A stretch of 64,000 nt of DNA from Orobanche coerulescens (taxonomy: Eukaryota > Streptophyta > Magnoliopsida > Lamiales > Orobanchaceae). The translations under genes were made by a program, and so were the position numbers. The notes beneath the pieces were generated by a model that ran no database searches, was not told the DNA's origin, and worked only from the letters and a program-made list of their open reading frames with translations. This document shows positions 46,411 through 58,789 of this stretch, piece by piece (position 1 is the stretch's first letter; every line of letters starts with the position of its first letter). Location: assembly GCA_033398695.1 (NCBI GenBank), contig CM065804.1, positions 39,385,501 through 39,449,500 of the forward strand. The letters are read 5' to 3'.

Positions 46411-49400
46411 TTAAGAAATAAACAACTCGGGATACTTAGCACGCATGCTATCCTCGGTTTCCCAAGTCGCCTCCTCGACACCATGTCTCGACCACTGCAC
46501 TTTGACCAAAGGAATGGTCTTATGTCTCAGTCGCTTCTCACGGTGCTCCAAAATCTTTAAGGGACGCTCCTCGAAGGTAAAATCTTCGGCAATATCAATC
46601 TCACCATAATCGATGACGTGCCTAGGATCTGGGACATATTTCCTCAGCTGGGAAACATGAAAAATGCTATGAACATGACTCAAGGCCGGGGGTAACGCCA
46701 AACGGTATGCTAACCCACCGACTCGCTCGAGAATCTCGAAGGGTCCAATAAATCTAGGACTCAACTTCCCCTTCTTCCCGAAACCGAAAACTCCTCTCGT
46801 CGGCGACACCTTCAGCAAAACGTGGTCCCCCACCTCGAATTCTAAAGGTCGGCGACGGACATCGGCATATGACTTCTGTCGACTCTGGGCAGTCAACATC
46901 CGTTCCCGGATTAATTCTATCTTCCGCCTCGTCTCTAACACGATATCCGGTTCGGTCCCGACCAAATCGGACGCCTCATTCCAACAAATCGGCGATCGAC
47001 AACGCCGCCCGTAAAGCGCCTCATACGGTGCCATCCGAATCGACGCGTGCCAACTATTGTTGTACGTGAATTCGATTAGTGCAAAATGCTCCTCCCAGTC
47101 ACTACTCCAATCGAGAGCACAAGCACGCAACATATCCTCGAATGTCTGGATAGTGCGTTCCGACTGTCCATCTGACTGGGGATGAAAAGAGGTACTCAAA
47201 CGCAAACAAGTACCCAACGCCTTATGCACCGCCCGCCAAAAGTGCGATACAAAACCACCATCCCGATCCGAAACAATAGACTTCGGAGTGCCGTGAAGCC
47301 TCATAATCTGCGCGATAAACACACGAGCTAACTTCTCCGGGCCTCAAGTATCCTTGATGCCCAGAAAATGTGCCGACTTGGTCAGGCGATCCACAATCAC
47401 CCATACCATATTCATGCCCGACCTCGATCTCGGAAAACTCGTAACGAAATCCATCGATATATCTTCCCATTTCCATTACGGAACGGGAAGTGACTGTAAT
47501 AATCCGGCCGGTCGCTGATGCTCGATCTTGACCTGCTGACAAGTCAAACATCTCGCTACAAACTGTGCGACCTCCTCCTTCATATTATTCCACCAGAAAT
47601 TCCTCCGCAGGTCTTTGTACATCTTACTCGAACCAGGATGAACGGAGTAAGGCGTAGCATGGGCCTCGCGCAAAATACTCTGCCTCAACTCTGAGTCGTT
47701 CGGCACACAAAGCTGACTCTGGAATCTCAAAATGCCATCCTCATGAATTACAAACCCAGGAGACTTTCCCTTAAGAACGTTCTCTCGGATTTGAGCAATC
47801 ATCGGATCCTCTAACTGCTTCAGCTTAATTTCATCGATCAAAGACGACAAAACCTCCAAAGCACAAAGTTGCCCGACAGCCCCCGGCAACAAAACCTCGA
47901 CATTGAACTCAATCAAAGCCCACCGAAGCTCAGGCTGAGACGTAAGGACTTCAAGCGTTCGCAAGGCAAACGGTTTCCGACTCAAGGCGTCGGCCACGAC
48001 GTTCGCCTTGCCCGGATGATAAAGGATTTCGAGGTCATAATCCTTAATCAGCTCTAACCACCTCCTCTGCCTCATATTCAACTCCCGCTGAGTAAATATG
48101 TATTTCAGACTTTTATGATCGGTAAAAATCTGACATGTAGAGCCGAAAAGATAGTGACGCCAAATCTTGAGTGCAAAAACAACTGCCGCTAACTCCAAAT
48201 CATGAGTAGGGTAGTTGAGCTCATATGGCCTCAACTGTCTCGACGCATAAGCGATGGTCTTGCCGTGCTGCATCAATACGCACCCAAGACCCTGACCCGA
48301 AGCATCGCTATAAACAGCAAAACCTTCGTTGCCACATGGTAACGCTAAAATCGGGGCTGAAGTCAAACGCCTCTTCAGCTCCTCAAAACTGGACTGCCTC
48401 TCGTCATTCCAGACGAACTTCTCGGATTTCTGGAGCAACTGTGTAAGTGGCCGAGATAGTTTCGAGAAACCCTCGACGAACCTACGATAGTAGCCAGCCA
48501 AACCCAAGAAACTACGGATCTCTTTCACATTCGTGGGCGGTGCCCAATCCAACACTGCCTCAATTTTCTGCGGATCCACTCGAACCCCCTCGGCTGAAAT
48601 CACGTGACCCAAAAACATCACTTCCTTCAGCCAGAACTCACATTTCGAGAACTTCGCATAGAGTTGCTCGGTCCTTAAAATGTCTAACACTATCCGCAAA
48701 TGATGGGCATGCTCTTCCTCATTCCTCGAATAGATAAGAATATCGTCAATGAAGACGACGACACACTTATCCAAATACTCGATAAAGACTTTGTTCATCA
48801 ATTGCATGAACACCGCCGGTGCATTAGTTAACCCGAAGGGCATAACTACAAACTCATAATGTCCGTATCTCGTCCGAAAAGCTGTTTTCGGCACATCGGA
48901 CTCCCTCACCCGGAGCTGATAGTACCCCGATCTCAAATCAATCTTCGAGAATACCGCAGCTCCCTGTAACTGATCGAACAAGTCATCAATTCTCAGCTAA
49001 GGGTACTTGTTCTTGACGGTCACCTTGTTTAGTTCGCGATAGTCGATACATAAACGCAGTGAACCATCCTTCTTGCGCACAAACAGGACAGGTGCGCCCC
49101 AACGCGAAGCGCTCGGTCGAATATAACCCGACTCAAGGAGCTCACTCAATTGCTTCTTCAGCTCGGCCATCTCTGAAGGTGCCATGCGGTACGGCGCCTT
49201 CGAAATCGGGGCTGCGCCCGGCTCTAACTCTATAGCGAACTCAACCTAACGATCCGGTGGCAATCCCGGCAACTCGCCAAGAAATACATCAGGAAACTCA
49301 CTAACGACTGGAATCGACGAAAGCTCGACTCCACCATTCTCCGCCTTCAAGGCGTAGCACCAATAACCAGTACACCCCTTTCGCAGGAGTTTCATCGCCT

Positions 49401-50099
49401 TCAGGGCGTTAATAACAAACTTCTGGTTTCTCTTTCACCCCGCGAAGGAGTGCTCAGTGCCGTCCTCGACTAACATGGTAATGATCCTCGTGCGGTAGTT
49501 CATGATTGCACCATGACGCTCGAGCCAATCATTCCCGAGAATCAGATCCTCACCCTCGATACCCACGACAATAAGATTAGAGAGCCAAGCCCTCTCACAA
49601 ATAAACACAGAACAGTCCCGAACTTCTCGATCACCGACAATTCTATCACCGCTAGGAAGTTTAACGATGAAAGGCTCGCAAGGTAACGAGCAGTCGAGAC
49701 TCAAACGGCGTACACACTCTAGAGAAATGAATGAATGCGTAGCACCCGAATCAAAAAGCACACCGACACGATGAGAATGGATATGAACGGTACCTGTCAC
49801 CACAGTAGCTGCTGGGTCATCGGCCCTCCTCATCTCGTATATACGCGGCTGGGCGGAGCCGACACTGGAAGCTCCTCCTCTAGCGGGTTGACCCCGACCC
49901 CTACCGCGGCCGGCACTCGGTGGAGGCGGCGGAGCAAACGAGCCCTGGTTCACACTCTGCTCTAAAGGTACTGGTTGAGAAGAACGGGCGCTGCGAAGCT
50001 GTTTGATCTGTTCACAAAAGGGGGCCTTGTGGCCCAACTGTCCACAAGTATGACAAGTAAACTTCAGACGAGAACACTGCCGGCTCTTATGGCCCTGCA
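46411..50099 (-). pseudogene. Element C gag end and pol with chromodomain-like tail
   Basis: This is a single minus frame from the end of Gag to the stop at 46411. The first zinc knuckle is cut by element B, and only its H-x4-C half remains here, next to a complete second knuckle (CHTCGQLGHKAPFC). Then come protease LFDSGATHSFIS, RT ([27 protein letters not shown]), RNase H ([24 protein letters not shown]), and integrase with CLTCQQVK, a DRLTKSAHF block and the Glu-containing FHPQSDGQSERT. The tail is VQWSRHGVEEATWETED. In-frame stops occur at 49435, about 49250, 48997, 47476 and about 47345. Apart from local damage at the 48997 stop there are no clear frameshifts. Confidence 0.9.
50095..50099. 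other. Target-site duplication of element B, left copy
   Basis: CTGCA precedes the TGTAATATCC start of element B and is repeated at 58785-58789. Confidence 0.92.
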
Positions 50100-50659
50100 T
50101 GTAATATCCGCAATTTTCGATTTTCGGTAATTTCTTTTTTTTCAGCGGAAGTCCATTTTGACGACTCTCTCATGACCGTTTCGTCATTCTGAGAATGATT
50201 AATTCTGCACTTTTTGTCATCGGAGTTCGTTTTGGTGTCGTTTTGTTGAGTTTCGTGCTTTTTGGCGACTTTTCCGCACTTGAGTTCGATTCTTGCGAAT
50301 CTCGTTCGAAACTGCTGTTTCGAGTTTCCCGTAAGTCCGTTTAACTTTGTTAGACGTGTTGTGAACTTCTGTTTGGTTATTCGATCACGTATCGTGATTT
50401 CCGCGCTGGGCCATTTTGTAATTTCTTGAAAGTTACGTATCCGTATCTGTAATTGTTGTCTCGACCCGTTTCTTGGTCGCGTATGATAAATTATGGTATT
50501 ATGTTTTCATTTCGGGTCGATGATGATGTCCGCGAACTTTTCGCCGTGTTCGCTCCGCACGTTTTGAAAATCGGTCGTCGAGCCCACAGTGGTCGCATCT
50601 TGCCGACGGCCATGGATCGGCCGGACGATGGAGGGCGCCGGCCGGACAGGTGCGGCAGG

Positions 50660-51030
50660 AACCGGCGTAGCGCACGCTATCGGCTGGCCTAACTCACGCT
50701 ATCGGGTCTGGGCAGTGGGGTTCTGAGGTTCTAGACTCGGTCAAGATCGGCAGGTAGTGCACGCTACTGTCGGTCGTAGCGCACGCTAACCGGCAGGGGT
50801 AGCGCACGTTGTCGGCCGACTAGCGTACGTTACCAGGGCGAGCTGTTTAGTCCAGAGGCTACTGGACAGGTCGGCTAGCGCGCGCAGGCTTCCGGCCGTA
50901 GCGCACGCTAGCGGGAGTCGGGTCGGCAGGTTTGGTCGGTGGTGCCGGGTCGTGCGGGCCCTGGCCGAGGGTACTCGGCCGATACCGACCGATAGCGCAC
51001 GCTAGTCCGGGAAAGCTAGCGCACGCTAGT
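50660..51030. repeat. TAGCGCACGCTA palindrome array of LTR B
   Basis: About nine to ten copies of TAGCGCACGCTA or close variants lie in 370 bases of G/C-rich DNA, ending about ten bases before the TATA box. The 3' LTR has the matching array at 56140-56545 with many small indels. Confidence 0.88.
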
Positions 51031-51040
51031 TCCGGCCCAG

Positions 51041-51047
51041 TATAAAT
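51041..51047 (+). promoter_or_regulatory. TATA box of LTR B
   Basis: TATAAAT lies between the palindrome array and a C/T-rich leader. The same box is at 56555-56561 in the 3' LTR. Confidence 0.75.
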
Positions 51048-51216
51048 GTGACAGAGCAGTCACATTTCCTCTCGTTTTTCATTTCCTCCCTTTCTCTTCC
51101 GCGGCTGGAGACTTTAAGATCTTGGAGCCATGATGTTTGGCAACAAATCCACGAAGTTCTTGAGTTCATAACATCAATCAATCATCCGTTATCATCCTTT
51201 GATCCAGCGAATCAAG

Positions 51217-52940
51217 GTAATCTTACCTTAGAACCCTAATTTCGTGAATTTGGGGGGTTTTGCATTTTTGTCCGATTCGTTCCGTGTTGTTGATTACTTC
51301 ATGATGGGTATGATTAATCTTGGTAGTATTCTTGTGTTTAACATCATTTAATCCATTGTTCTTCGTCGAATCAAAGTATATTTCTTGATTTCCTTCGAAT
51401 TGACTTTTTGGGGATTTGTTCTCGATCTCGTTTTTCATCCGTTTTTGATGGATCGATTGTGGTTAAATGATGTTGTTAAACACATTCTATGGATTGTATA
51501 TCCATATTTCAACTTGGAATTCCGTTTTCGTGTTTTGTCGGGACGAATCATGTTCTTGGCCGTTTTGGGGGAAATCCTTGAACTTTCGTCATTTGTTCTT
51601 TGAATTCAGCAGCTTTGGGTCGTACTTTGGAATTCATTTTCGTTGTTATTGTTTTCGTTCGTAGTTCATTGTTGTGGATTGTCGTTCGGTGGAGTCGGCG
51701 AGTTCGTAGTCGGTTCGTGCCAACCTACTTCGGCCGATTCTCCGCGTTGTGGTTATTCGAGGCAAGTACCTTGCCCATACTTTTCTCGTTTTATGGATAT
51801 GATGATCGGTGGTCGTCTTGATGTGTTTGTTTGGTTATTTGAAATGAAGTTTCAAAAGATTTCTGTTTGGCCTCGTTAAAGGCTCTCTTTCAAAACGCGT
51901 GTGTGTTTTGTGAACGTTGTGTTTTGGGAATTGATTATTTTGAACGTTGAAGGCTTTGATGATATTACTATTGTTTAAAGTTATGGAATTGTGTATTCCG
52001 TGTTTAATCTTGTTATTTTGTTTTGGAGAGTTGCTAATGTTGTCGGATAAATGGCCATCTCTAGTAAGTATTCTTGATGAACTTACATTCTTAGCATATT
52101 AGTATTGCATGAGTAACGTGTGTGTGTGTATGCTCACTACGGGTTAGATCCGACGGGATCTCGGTAGGGCTCCACGAAGCTGTGGGACCGCGAGCTTGCT
52201 TTTAACCACTACGGGTTAGATCCGACGGGGTCTCGGTAGGGATCCACGAAGCTGTGGGTCGGCGGCTAATTGTGGTGCATTTTGCAAATGTGATTTGATA
52301 TTGGCATTTCCGGAAATGAGTGATTTGGAACTGTGTTTTCATGATTGCATGCATCGACTAAGTGTGTAAGAGGTAAGTGTTCGTTTGGCTTACTTGGCTA
52401 GGATGGCACTAGAGTATTTTGTTGTTTGTGTTAAATCCTTTATTTGTGGATTTTGACGTTGGGAGACGAACCTTGTGGTCGTTCTTGTGTACTGTGAGTT
52501 GATGAGATTTGAGGCTAAAATCCGAATGGTTTTGTAACGGTCATTTGACGGATTTGGGGCTAAAATCCCAACGGTTTGGTAAATGTCATTTTTCGGAAAG
52601 TAAACCTTTGGGGCGGTGACCCCTTTTGTCTTTTGGATTTTGAAAAGTAGGATTTGATAATCCTAAATTGTTTTCTATTAAAACTCTCGATGGCATTCTA
52701 AACCATTTTATAAATTACTTCCATTGATTTATGATATTTCGATTTTGAAATGTTTTCTCAAACTCTTGCCTCGGGAAGTACTTTTCGTTTCATTTGGATC
52801 TTTGAGGATCCTTGGTTATTGTTATTCGTGGAATGTGAATGGTATGGCTCGTATTTGCACTTTGTTCTTGCACTAGCAAAACAGTGGAGTTTTGCTAACC
52901 CCCGAGTATTCGGGGGGTGGATCTCTGTTTTTGCATTCAG
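51217..52940 (+). other. Predicted leader intron inside LTR B (1724 nt)
   Basis: The donor is CGAATCAAG|GTAATC. The acceptor is TCTGTTTTTGCATTCAG|GTTTT, preceded by GCTAAC and a C5/G6 hairpin at 52894-52917. The 3' LTR copy is 56731-58451, with acceptor ATTAAG. It is not proven by any transcript. Confidence 0.55.
52133..52270 (+). repeat. Two-copy tandem repeat in LTR B
   Basis: Two units of about 70 bases share CACTACGGGTTAGATCCGAC, TCTCGGTAGGG and TCCACGAAGCTGTGGG. The matching pair in the 3' LTR is at about 57646-57780. Confidence 0.85.
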
Positions 52941-53277
52941 GTTTTGGAGCATAAAACAGGGTCGGCACGAAGGATGATGAAAGATGATCGATACTAATCA
53001 CATGAGGAACCGTACTTTGTTTATTGGTTCAGTTGTACTTTATTTTCCGCTGCTATATTTTTCCCGTTGTACGGGTGTGGTTGTGTTTTGACCCCTGCGT
53101 GGGCATGAGTTGTATTTGAGTTGTATGTATTTATTGAAAGACCAAATCGGTCTACGGAGTCATTTTAGCCTTAAAGGCATGTTTGAGTTGTTATATGTTG
53201 TTACCAGCCTGGTAGATCCTTGAGGAAAGGTTCTACGGCGTGTAATATCCCTGAACGAATTGGGGGTCTTACATAAA

Positions 53278-53289
53278 TGGTATCGGAGC
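53278..53289 (+). other. Primer-binding site of element B
   Basis: TGGTATCGGAGC starts four bases after the LTR, one mismatch from the initiator tRNA-Met complement. Confidence 0.8.
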
Positions 53290-55544
53290 TTAGGTTGAGG
53301 AAAACCTAGGCTGTCGGGTCAAGTCGTGTTGTTTGAGTCTTGTTTCGTCGGATTTTATCTGACTGAGTCGTGTCGCGACGCGTCGTTTGAGTTTGTTGGT
53401 CGTGATTAGTATCGTGGGGCGATCATCATCTTCGTGCGACCTGTGGAAGTAAGTCTTCCTTCTTTGTGTTGTGCCTCGTGTGACACGAGCTATTTTTTTA
53501 TGATTATTTGTTAAGTGGTGGAATCCTTATGTGGATTTTGATTTCACGATATGTATTTAGTCGACTCTCGTATTTGATTTATACGAGGAGTGTCGTCGCT
53601 TGTGATGTCTTTTTATTGTTGTTTTTGTCCGTTGTTGATGATTTTCGAATCGATTTGCACGTTTTACAATTTCTCTTGTGGAAGCTTTGTGCTTATACAC
53701 GTTCGACTTGTTCACTAGCCAGTGCGGGAGGGTCTTTAGAGACCTCGAATGAGGTCAGTGGTTTTGTTCTGAATGTGGTATTTTATCGTTTATTTCCGTT
53801 TAAAGACATATATTGTCTTGATTTTAAACGTTTTGATGCGTGTACTAGGAGTTGTTTGAGTGAACGTCGATATGTGTGAGTTTTGTGCATTCTGGCCTAT
53901 TGGATTTTTGAAAACCTTGAGTATCTTGGAAAAATAAATTTCGAGACATACTTTTCAAATGAGTTATTTTCTTGTGGTATATCCTAGGTGCCACAATATA
54001 TTTCAGAAATTTCTACTTCGAGGACCAAAATGCTTTGAGATATTTTCAATGTTTTAGAAACACTTTTATTTAGACCCGAGGGTCGAATATTCTGAAAGTT
54101 TTCACTAAGAGAAAGTGTCCTCATTTTTATCAAATGCGAAATGGTTCTCCAATGTCTCGATAACGATGTTTCACGTTTGTACTTTTTGAAAGGTGATACT
54201 CAAGATCAACCGGTGTTCTTCTAAATTATTTTCAAAATGAGGTTTTCGTTTTTAAAACCTATCCATTCCCGTTTGAGGGCTGGGTATGTATGTATGATGT
54301 TCGCGTTGTCATTTTGATACTTTCTCCCGAGTATGATCGAATTGGCGGTGTGAGCGTTGAGTCGCTTTCCACACATTGGTTGTGCTAGCCCCCTGTGAGA
54401 GGCGGGATGTTGGTGTTGAATGTTGTCGCCTCGTGGTGATTTCTGCATTGTCGCGCATGTGCGAGCTGTTAGAGCTTGGTTTGGTATGACCGTGTGCATC
54501 GGTGATGGTTCCGTTATGTGTCAGTTGTTTAATGTCTTGTTACCTTGCTCCCGTTTTGTGAATTTCGTGGACGAGGTCGGAGGTAATGCCCGTACTATTT
54601 TGACTTCTACATTTTCTCTTTCTCCAGTCTATCGATTCGCTCATGTTCGTTGACACTTTATGAACTTGTTCTGTATTTCGGTTTCATCGTTCGAACGAGC
54701 TGTGATCTTGTTGTGGTTCGATCTGGTTATCGATGTGACTTTTTCGGGTTCAGTTCGATTCTTGTGAACCTTGTTCGGGAGTAACATCATTTGGTTCTAC
54801 TAGTTCTTTTATTCGAAGTGGATCGGATTTTGAACTTCTGTATATTCTACTTTGTCGACTCATTTATGTTCGTTGACATTTCTGAGCTTGTCCTGCCCCT
54901 TGCTTTTGTTGATCGAACGAGTGTGGTATTGTTTCGGAATAACTCGTTTGTCGTTGTGACTTTTCAATCGCTATTCCCTTTCCTGTGGATCTTATGGGAA
55001 TGCATGTCTTGTAGTTCTCACCAGATCATCCTGGGAGTTGTTGTTTGAATTTTATTATCCTTCGTGTTTCGGACATGATTGTTCGATTTTTGTTGTCTCG
55101 ATCGTTTGTTTGTTCGGTTTCTGTTCTCGTTTCGTGATTGTTTAGCGTTCAGGCTCCTTTGTAATTCCCTTAAGTTCGGGAAATTTGTCTCGTTCTCGAT
55201 CTTCCAACCCTTGGGCGGTGGGATTCCGTATTTGTTCAGCGGTTGGCTCGCGTTTTGATTGATGTACCGTTGGGTCGGTCAATCTTATTGATTTTCGTTC
55301 GTTGTGTTTTGAGATTGTTCGGATAATTGACTTGATTGTATTATCCATTTGATGACGCTTGTCATTTGTTGGTTTTATTATATCCCTAACGGCGACGTTG
55401 TGTTGGTCGCCGTGGAGCGTGTTTTCACGCCGTATATTCCTTTGCGTTCTTTGTAACATTTCGCCGTTGGGCGTTAGTTACGCATTCTTGTGTATCTCGT
55501 TGAGTTTTTCCTAGCAGAATATTTCTTCTCCCTACTTGTTTTAA
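53290..55544 (+). other. Non-coding interior of element B
   Basis: No Gag, protease, RT or integrase motif is seen in any frame. The longest open stretch (53508-53879) has no recognisable features. A segment at about 53715-53745 (CCAGTGCGGGAGGGTC, then TTTAGAGACCTCG) closely matches the tandem-repeat unit of LTR C. Confidence 0.75.
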
Positions 55545-55579
55545 GTTTCGGGACGAAACTTCTTTTAAGGAGGGTAGAA
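55545..55579 (+). other. Pre-PPT hairpin and polypurine tract of element B
   Basis: GTTTCG-GGA-CGAAAC (55545-55559) is followed by AAGGAGGGTAGAA (55567-55579) directly before the 3' LTR. Equivalent stem and tract occur in C and D. Confidence 0.8.
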
Positions 55580-58500
55580 TGTAATATCCGCAATTTTCAA
55601 TTTCCGGTAATTTCTTTTTTTTCAGCGGAAGTCCGTTTTGACGACTCGCTCATGACCGTTTCGTCATTCTGAGAATGATTAATTCTGCACTTTTTGTCAT
55701 CCGAGTTCGTTTCGGTGTCGTTTTGTTGAGTTTCGTGCTTTTTGGCGACTTTTCCGCACTTGAGTTCGATTCTTGCGAATCTCGTTCAAATCATGCTTGA
55801 GTTTCCGTAAGTCCGATTAACTTTGTTAGACGTGTTGTGAACTTCTGTTTGGTTATTCGATCACGTATCGTGATTTCCGGCGTTTGGGCCATTTTGTAAT
55901 TTCTTGAATGTTACGTATCCGTATTCGTAATTGTTGTCTCGACCCGTTTCTTGGTCGCGTATGATTAATTATGGTATTATGTTTTCATTTCGGTCGTTGA
56001 TGTTGTCCGCGAACTTTTCGTCGTGTTCGCCCGTGACGTTTTCGAAATCGGGTCGTCGAGCCACAGTGGTCGCATCTTGCCGGACGGTTGCGGATCGGGC
56101 CGGACGATGGCGGGCGCCGCCGGACAGTGCGGCAGAACTGCGTAGCGCACGCCACGGCCGGAGGCTGCGCGCGCTAACCGGCAGTGTAGCGCACGCTATC
56201 GGCCGCCTAACGCACGCTATCGGTGCAGGCGGTGGGGTTCGAGGTTACGGACTCGGCCAGATCGGCGTAGCGCACGCCATCGCTTGGTCGTAGCGCACGC
56301 TAACCGGCAGGTAGCGCACGCCGTCGGCCGACTAGCGTGCGCACGGGCGAGCTGTTTAGTCCAGAGGCTACCGATGTGCCGGCTAGCGCGCGCAGCTTCC
56401 GGCCGTAGCGCACGCTAGCGAGAGTCGCCGGCAGTTAGGTCGGCAGTTTGATCGGTGGTGCCGGTCGTGCGGGCACGGCCGAGGGTACTCGGCCGATACC
56501 GGCCGATAGCGCACGCTAGTCCGGGAAGGCTAGCGCACACTAGTTCCGGCCCAGTATAAATGTGACAGAGCAGTCACATTTCCTCTCGTTTTTCATTTCC
56601 TCCCTTTCTCTTCCGCGGCTGGAGACTTTGAGATCTTGGAGCCATGATGTTTGGCAACAAATCCACGAAGTTCTTGAGTTCATAACATCAATCAATCATC
56701 CGTTATCATCCTTTGATCCAGCGAATCAAGGTAATCTTACCTTAGAACCCTAATTTCGTGAATTTGGGGGTTTTTGCATTTTTGTCCGATTCGTTCCGTG
56801 TTGTTGATTACTTCATGATGGGTATGATTAATCTTGGTAGTATTCTTGTGTTTAACATCATTTAATCCATTGTTCTTCGTCGAATCGAACTATATTTCTT
56901 GATTTTCTTCGAATTGACTTTTTGGGGATTTGTTCTCGATCTCGTTTTTCATCCATTTTTGATGGATCGATTGTGGTTAAATGATGTTGTTAAACACATT
57001 CTATGGATTGTATATCCATATTTCAACTTGGAATTCCGTTTTCGTGTTTTGTCGGGACGAATCATGTTCTTGGCCGTTTTGGGGGAAATCCTTAAACTTT
57101 CGTCATTTGTTCTTTGAATTCAGAAGCTTTGGGTCGTACTTTGGAATTCATTTTCGTTGTTATTGTTTTCGTTCGTAGTTCATTGTTGTGGATTGTCGTT
57201 CGGTGGAGTCGGCGAGTTCGTAGTCGGTTCGTGCCAACCTACTTCGGCCGATTCTCCGCGTTGTGGTTATTCGAGGCAAGTACCTTGCCCATACTTTTCT
57301 CATTTTATGGATATGATGATCGGTGGTCGTCTTGAGGTGTTTGTTTGGTTATTTGAAATAAAGTTTCAAAAGATTTCTGTTTGGCCTCGTTAAAGGCTCT
57401 CTTTCAAAACGCGTGTGTGTTTTGTGAACGTTGTGTTTTGGGAATTGATTATTTTGAACGTTGAAGGCTTTGATGATATTCCTATTGTTTAAAGTTATGG
57501 AATTGTGTATTCCGTGTTTAATCTTGTTATTTTGTTTTGGAGAGTTGATAATGTTGTCGGATAAATGGCCATCTCTAGTAAGTATTCTTGATGAACTTAC
57601 ATTCTTAGCATATTAGTATTGGATGAGTAACGTGTGTGTGTATGCTCACTACGGGTTAGATCCGACGGGGTCGCGGTATGGCTCCACGAAGCTGTGGGAC
57701 CGCGAGCTTGCTTTTAACCACCACGGGTTAGATCCGACGGGGTCTCGGTAGGGATCCACGAAGCTGTGGGTCCGCGGTTAATTGTGGTGCATTTTGCAAA
57801 TGTGATTTGATATTGGCATTTCCGGAAATGAGTGCTTTGGAACTTTGTTTTCATGATTGCATGCATCGACTAAGTGTGTAAGAGGTAAGTGTTCGTTTGG
57901 CTTACTTGGCTAGGATGGCACTAGAGTATTTTGTTGTTTGTGTTAAATCCTTTATTTGTGGATTTTGACGTTGGGAGACGAACCTTGTGGTCGTTATTGT
58001 GTACTGTGAGTTGATGAGATTTGGGGCTAAAATCCCAATGGTTTTGTAACGGTCATTTGACGGATTTGGGGCTAAAATCCCAACGGTTTGGTAAATGTCA
58101 CTTTTCGGAAAGTAAACCTTTGGGGCGGTGACCCCTTTTGTCTTTTGGATTTTGAAAAGTAGGATTTGATAATCCTAAATTGTTTTCTATTAAAACTCTC
58201 GATGGCATTCTAAACCGTTTTATAAATTACTTCATTGATTTATGATATTTCGATTTTGAAATGTTTTCTCAAACTCTTGCCTCGGGAAGTACTTTTCGTT
58301 TCGTTTGGATCTTTGAGGATCCTTGGTTATTGTTATTCGTGGAATGTGAATGGTATGGCTCGTATTTGCACTTTGTTCTTGCACTAGCAAAACAATGGAG
58401 TTTTGCTAACCCCCGAGTATTCGGGGGGTGGATGTCTGTTTTTGCATTAAGGTTTTGGAGCATAAAACAGGGTCGGCCCGAAGGATGATGAAAGATGATC

Positions 58501-58784
58501 GATACTAATCACATGAGGAACCGTACTTTGTTTATTGGTTCAGTTGTACTTTATTTTCCGCTGCTATATTTTTCCCATTGTACGGGTGTGGTTGTGTTTT
58601 GACCCCTGCGTGGGCATGAGTTGTATTTGAGTTGTATGTATTTATTGAAAGACCAAATTGGTCTACGGAGTCATTTTAGCCTTAAAGGCATGTTTGAGTT
58701 GTTATATGTTGTTACCAGCCTGGTAGATCCTTGAGGAAAGGTTCTACGGCGTGTAATATCCCTGAACGAATTGGGGGTGTTACA
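55580..58784 (+). repeat. 3' LTR of element B (3205 bp)
   Basis: It starts TGTAATATCCGCAATTTTC and ends GGGGGTGTTACA, followed by CTGCA. It is near-identical to the 5' copy outside the palindrome array, with many short indels inside it. Confidence 0.94.
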
Positions 58785-58789
58785 CTGCA
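58785..58789. other. Target-site duplication of element B, right copy
   Basis: CTGCA, identical to 50095-50099. Confidence 0.92.

Larger units (their letters stand above)
50100..53273 (+). repeat. 5' LTR of element B (3174 bp)
   Basis: It starts TGTAATATCCGCAATTTTCG and ends GGGGGTCTTACA. In sense order: palindrome array 50660-51030, TATAAAT 51041, exon to 51216, predicted intron 51217-52940, two-copy repeat 52133-52270, hairpin 52894-52917. Confidence 0.94.
50100..58784 (+). mobile_element. Element B: complete non-coding LARD-like element
   Basis: Two long LTRs (50100-53273 and 55580-58784) flank a 2.3 kb interior with no gag or pol. A perfect 5-bp duplication CTGCA flanks the whole. PBS at 53278, pre-PPT hairpin and PPT at 55545-55579. 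LTR ends and the 3' end of the interior match Tekay elements C and D, so a Tekay element is the likely source of its enzymes. It sits in the gag zinc knuckle of element C. Confidence 0.93.

Noticed and set aside
48225..48737. Plus-strand frames opposite element C RT
   Set aside because: Reverse-strand shadows of a conserved RT/RNase H region.
53508..53879. 123-codon frame in the element B interior
   Set aside because: Hydrophobic, Cys/Phe-rich composition typical of T-rich non-coding DNA; no counterpart in A and no known motif.
50100..58784. Two independent solo LTRs instead of one element B
   Set aside because: The matching CTGCA duplication flanks the pair as a whole, with PBS after the first and PPT before the second.
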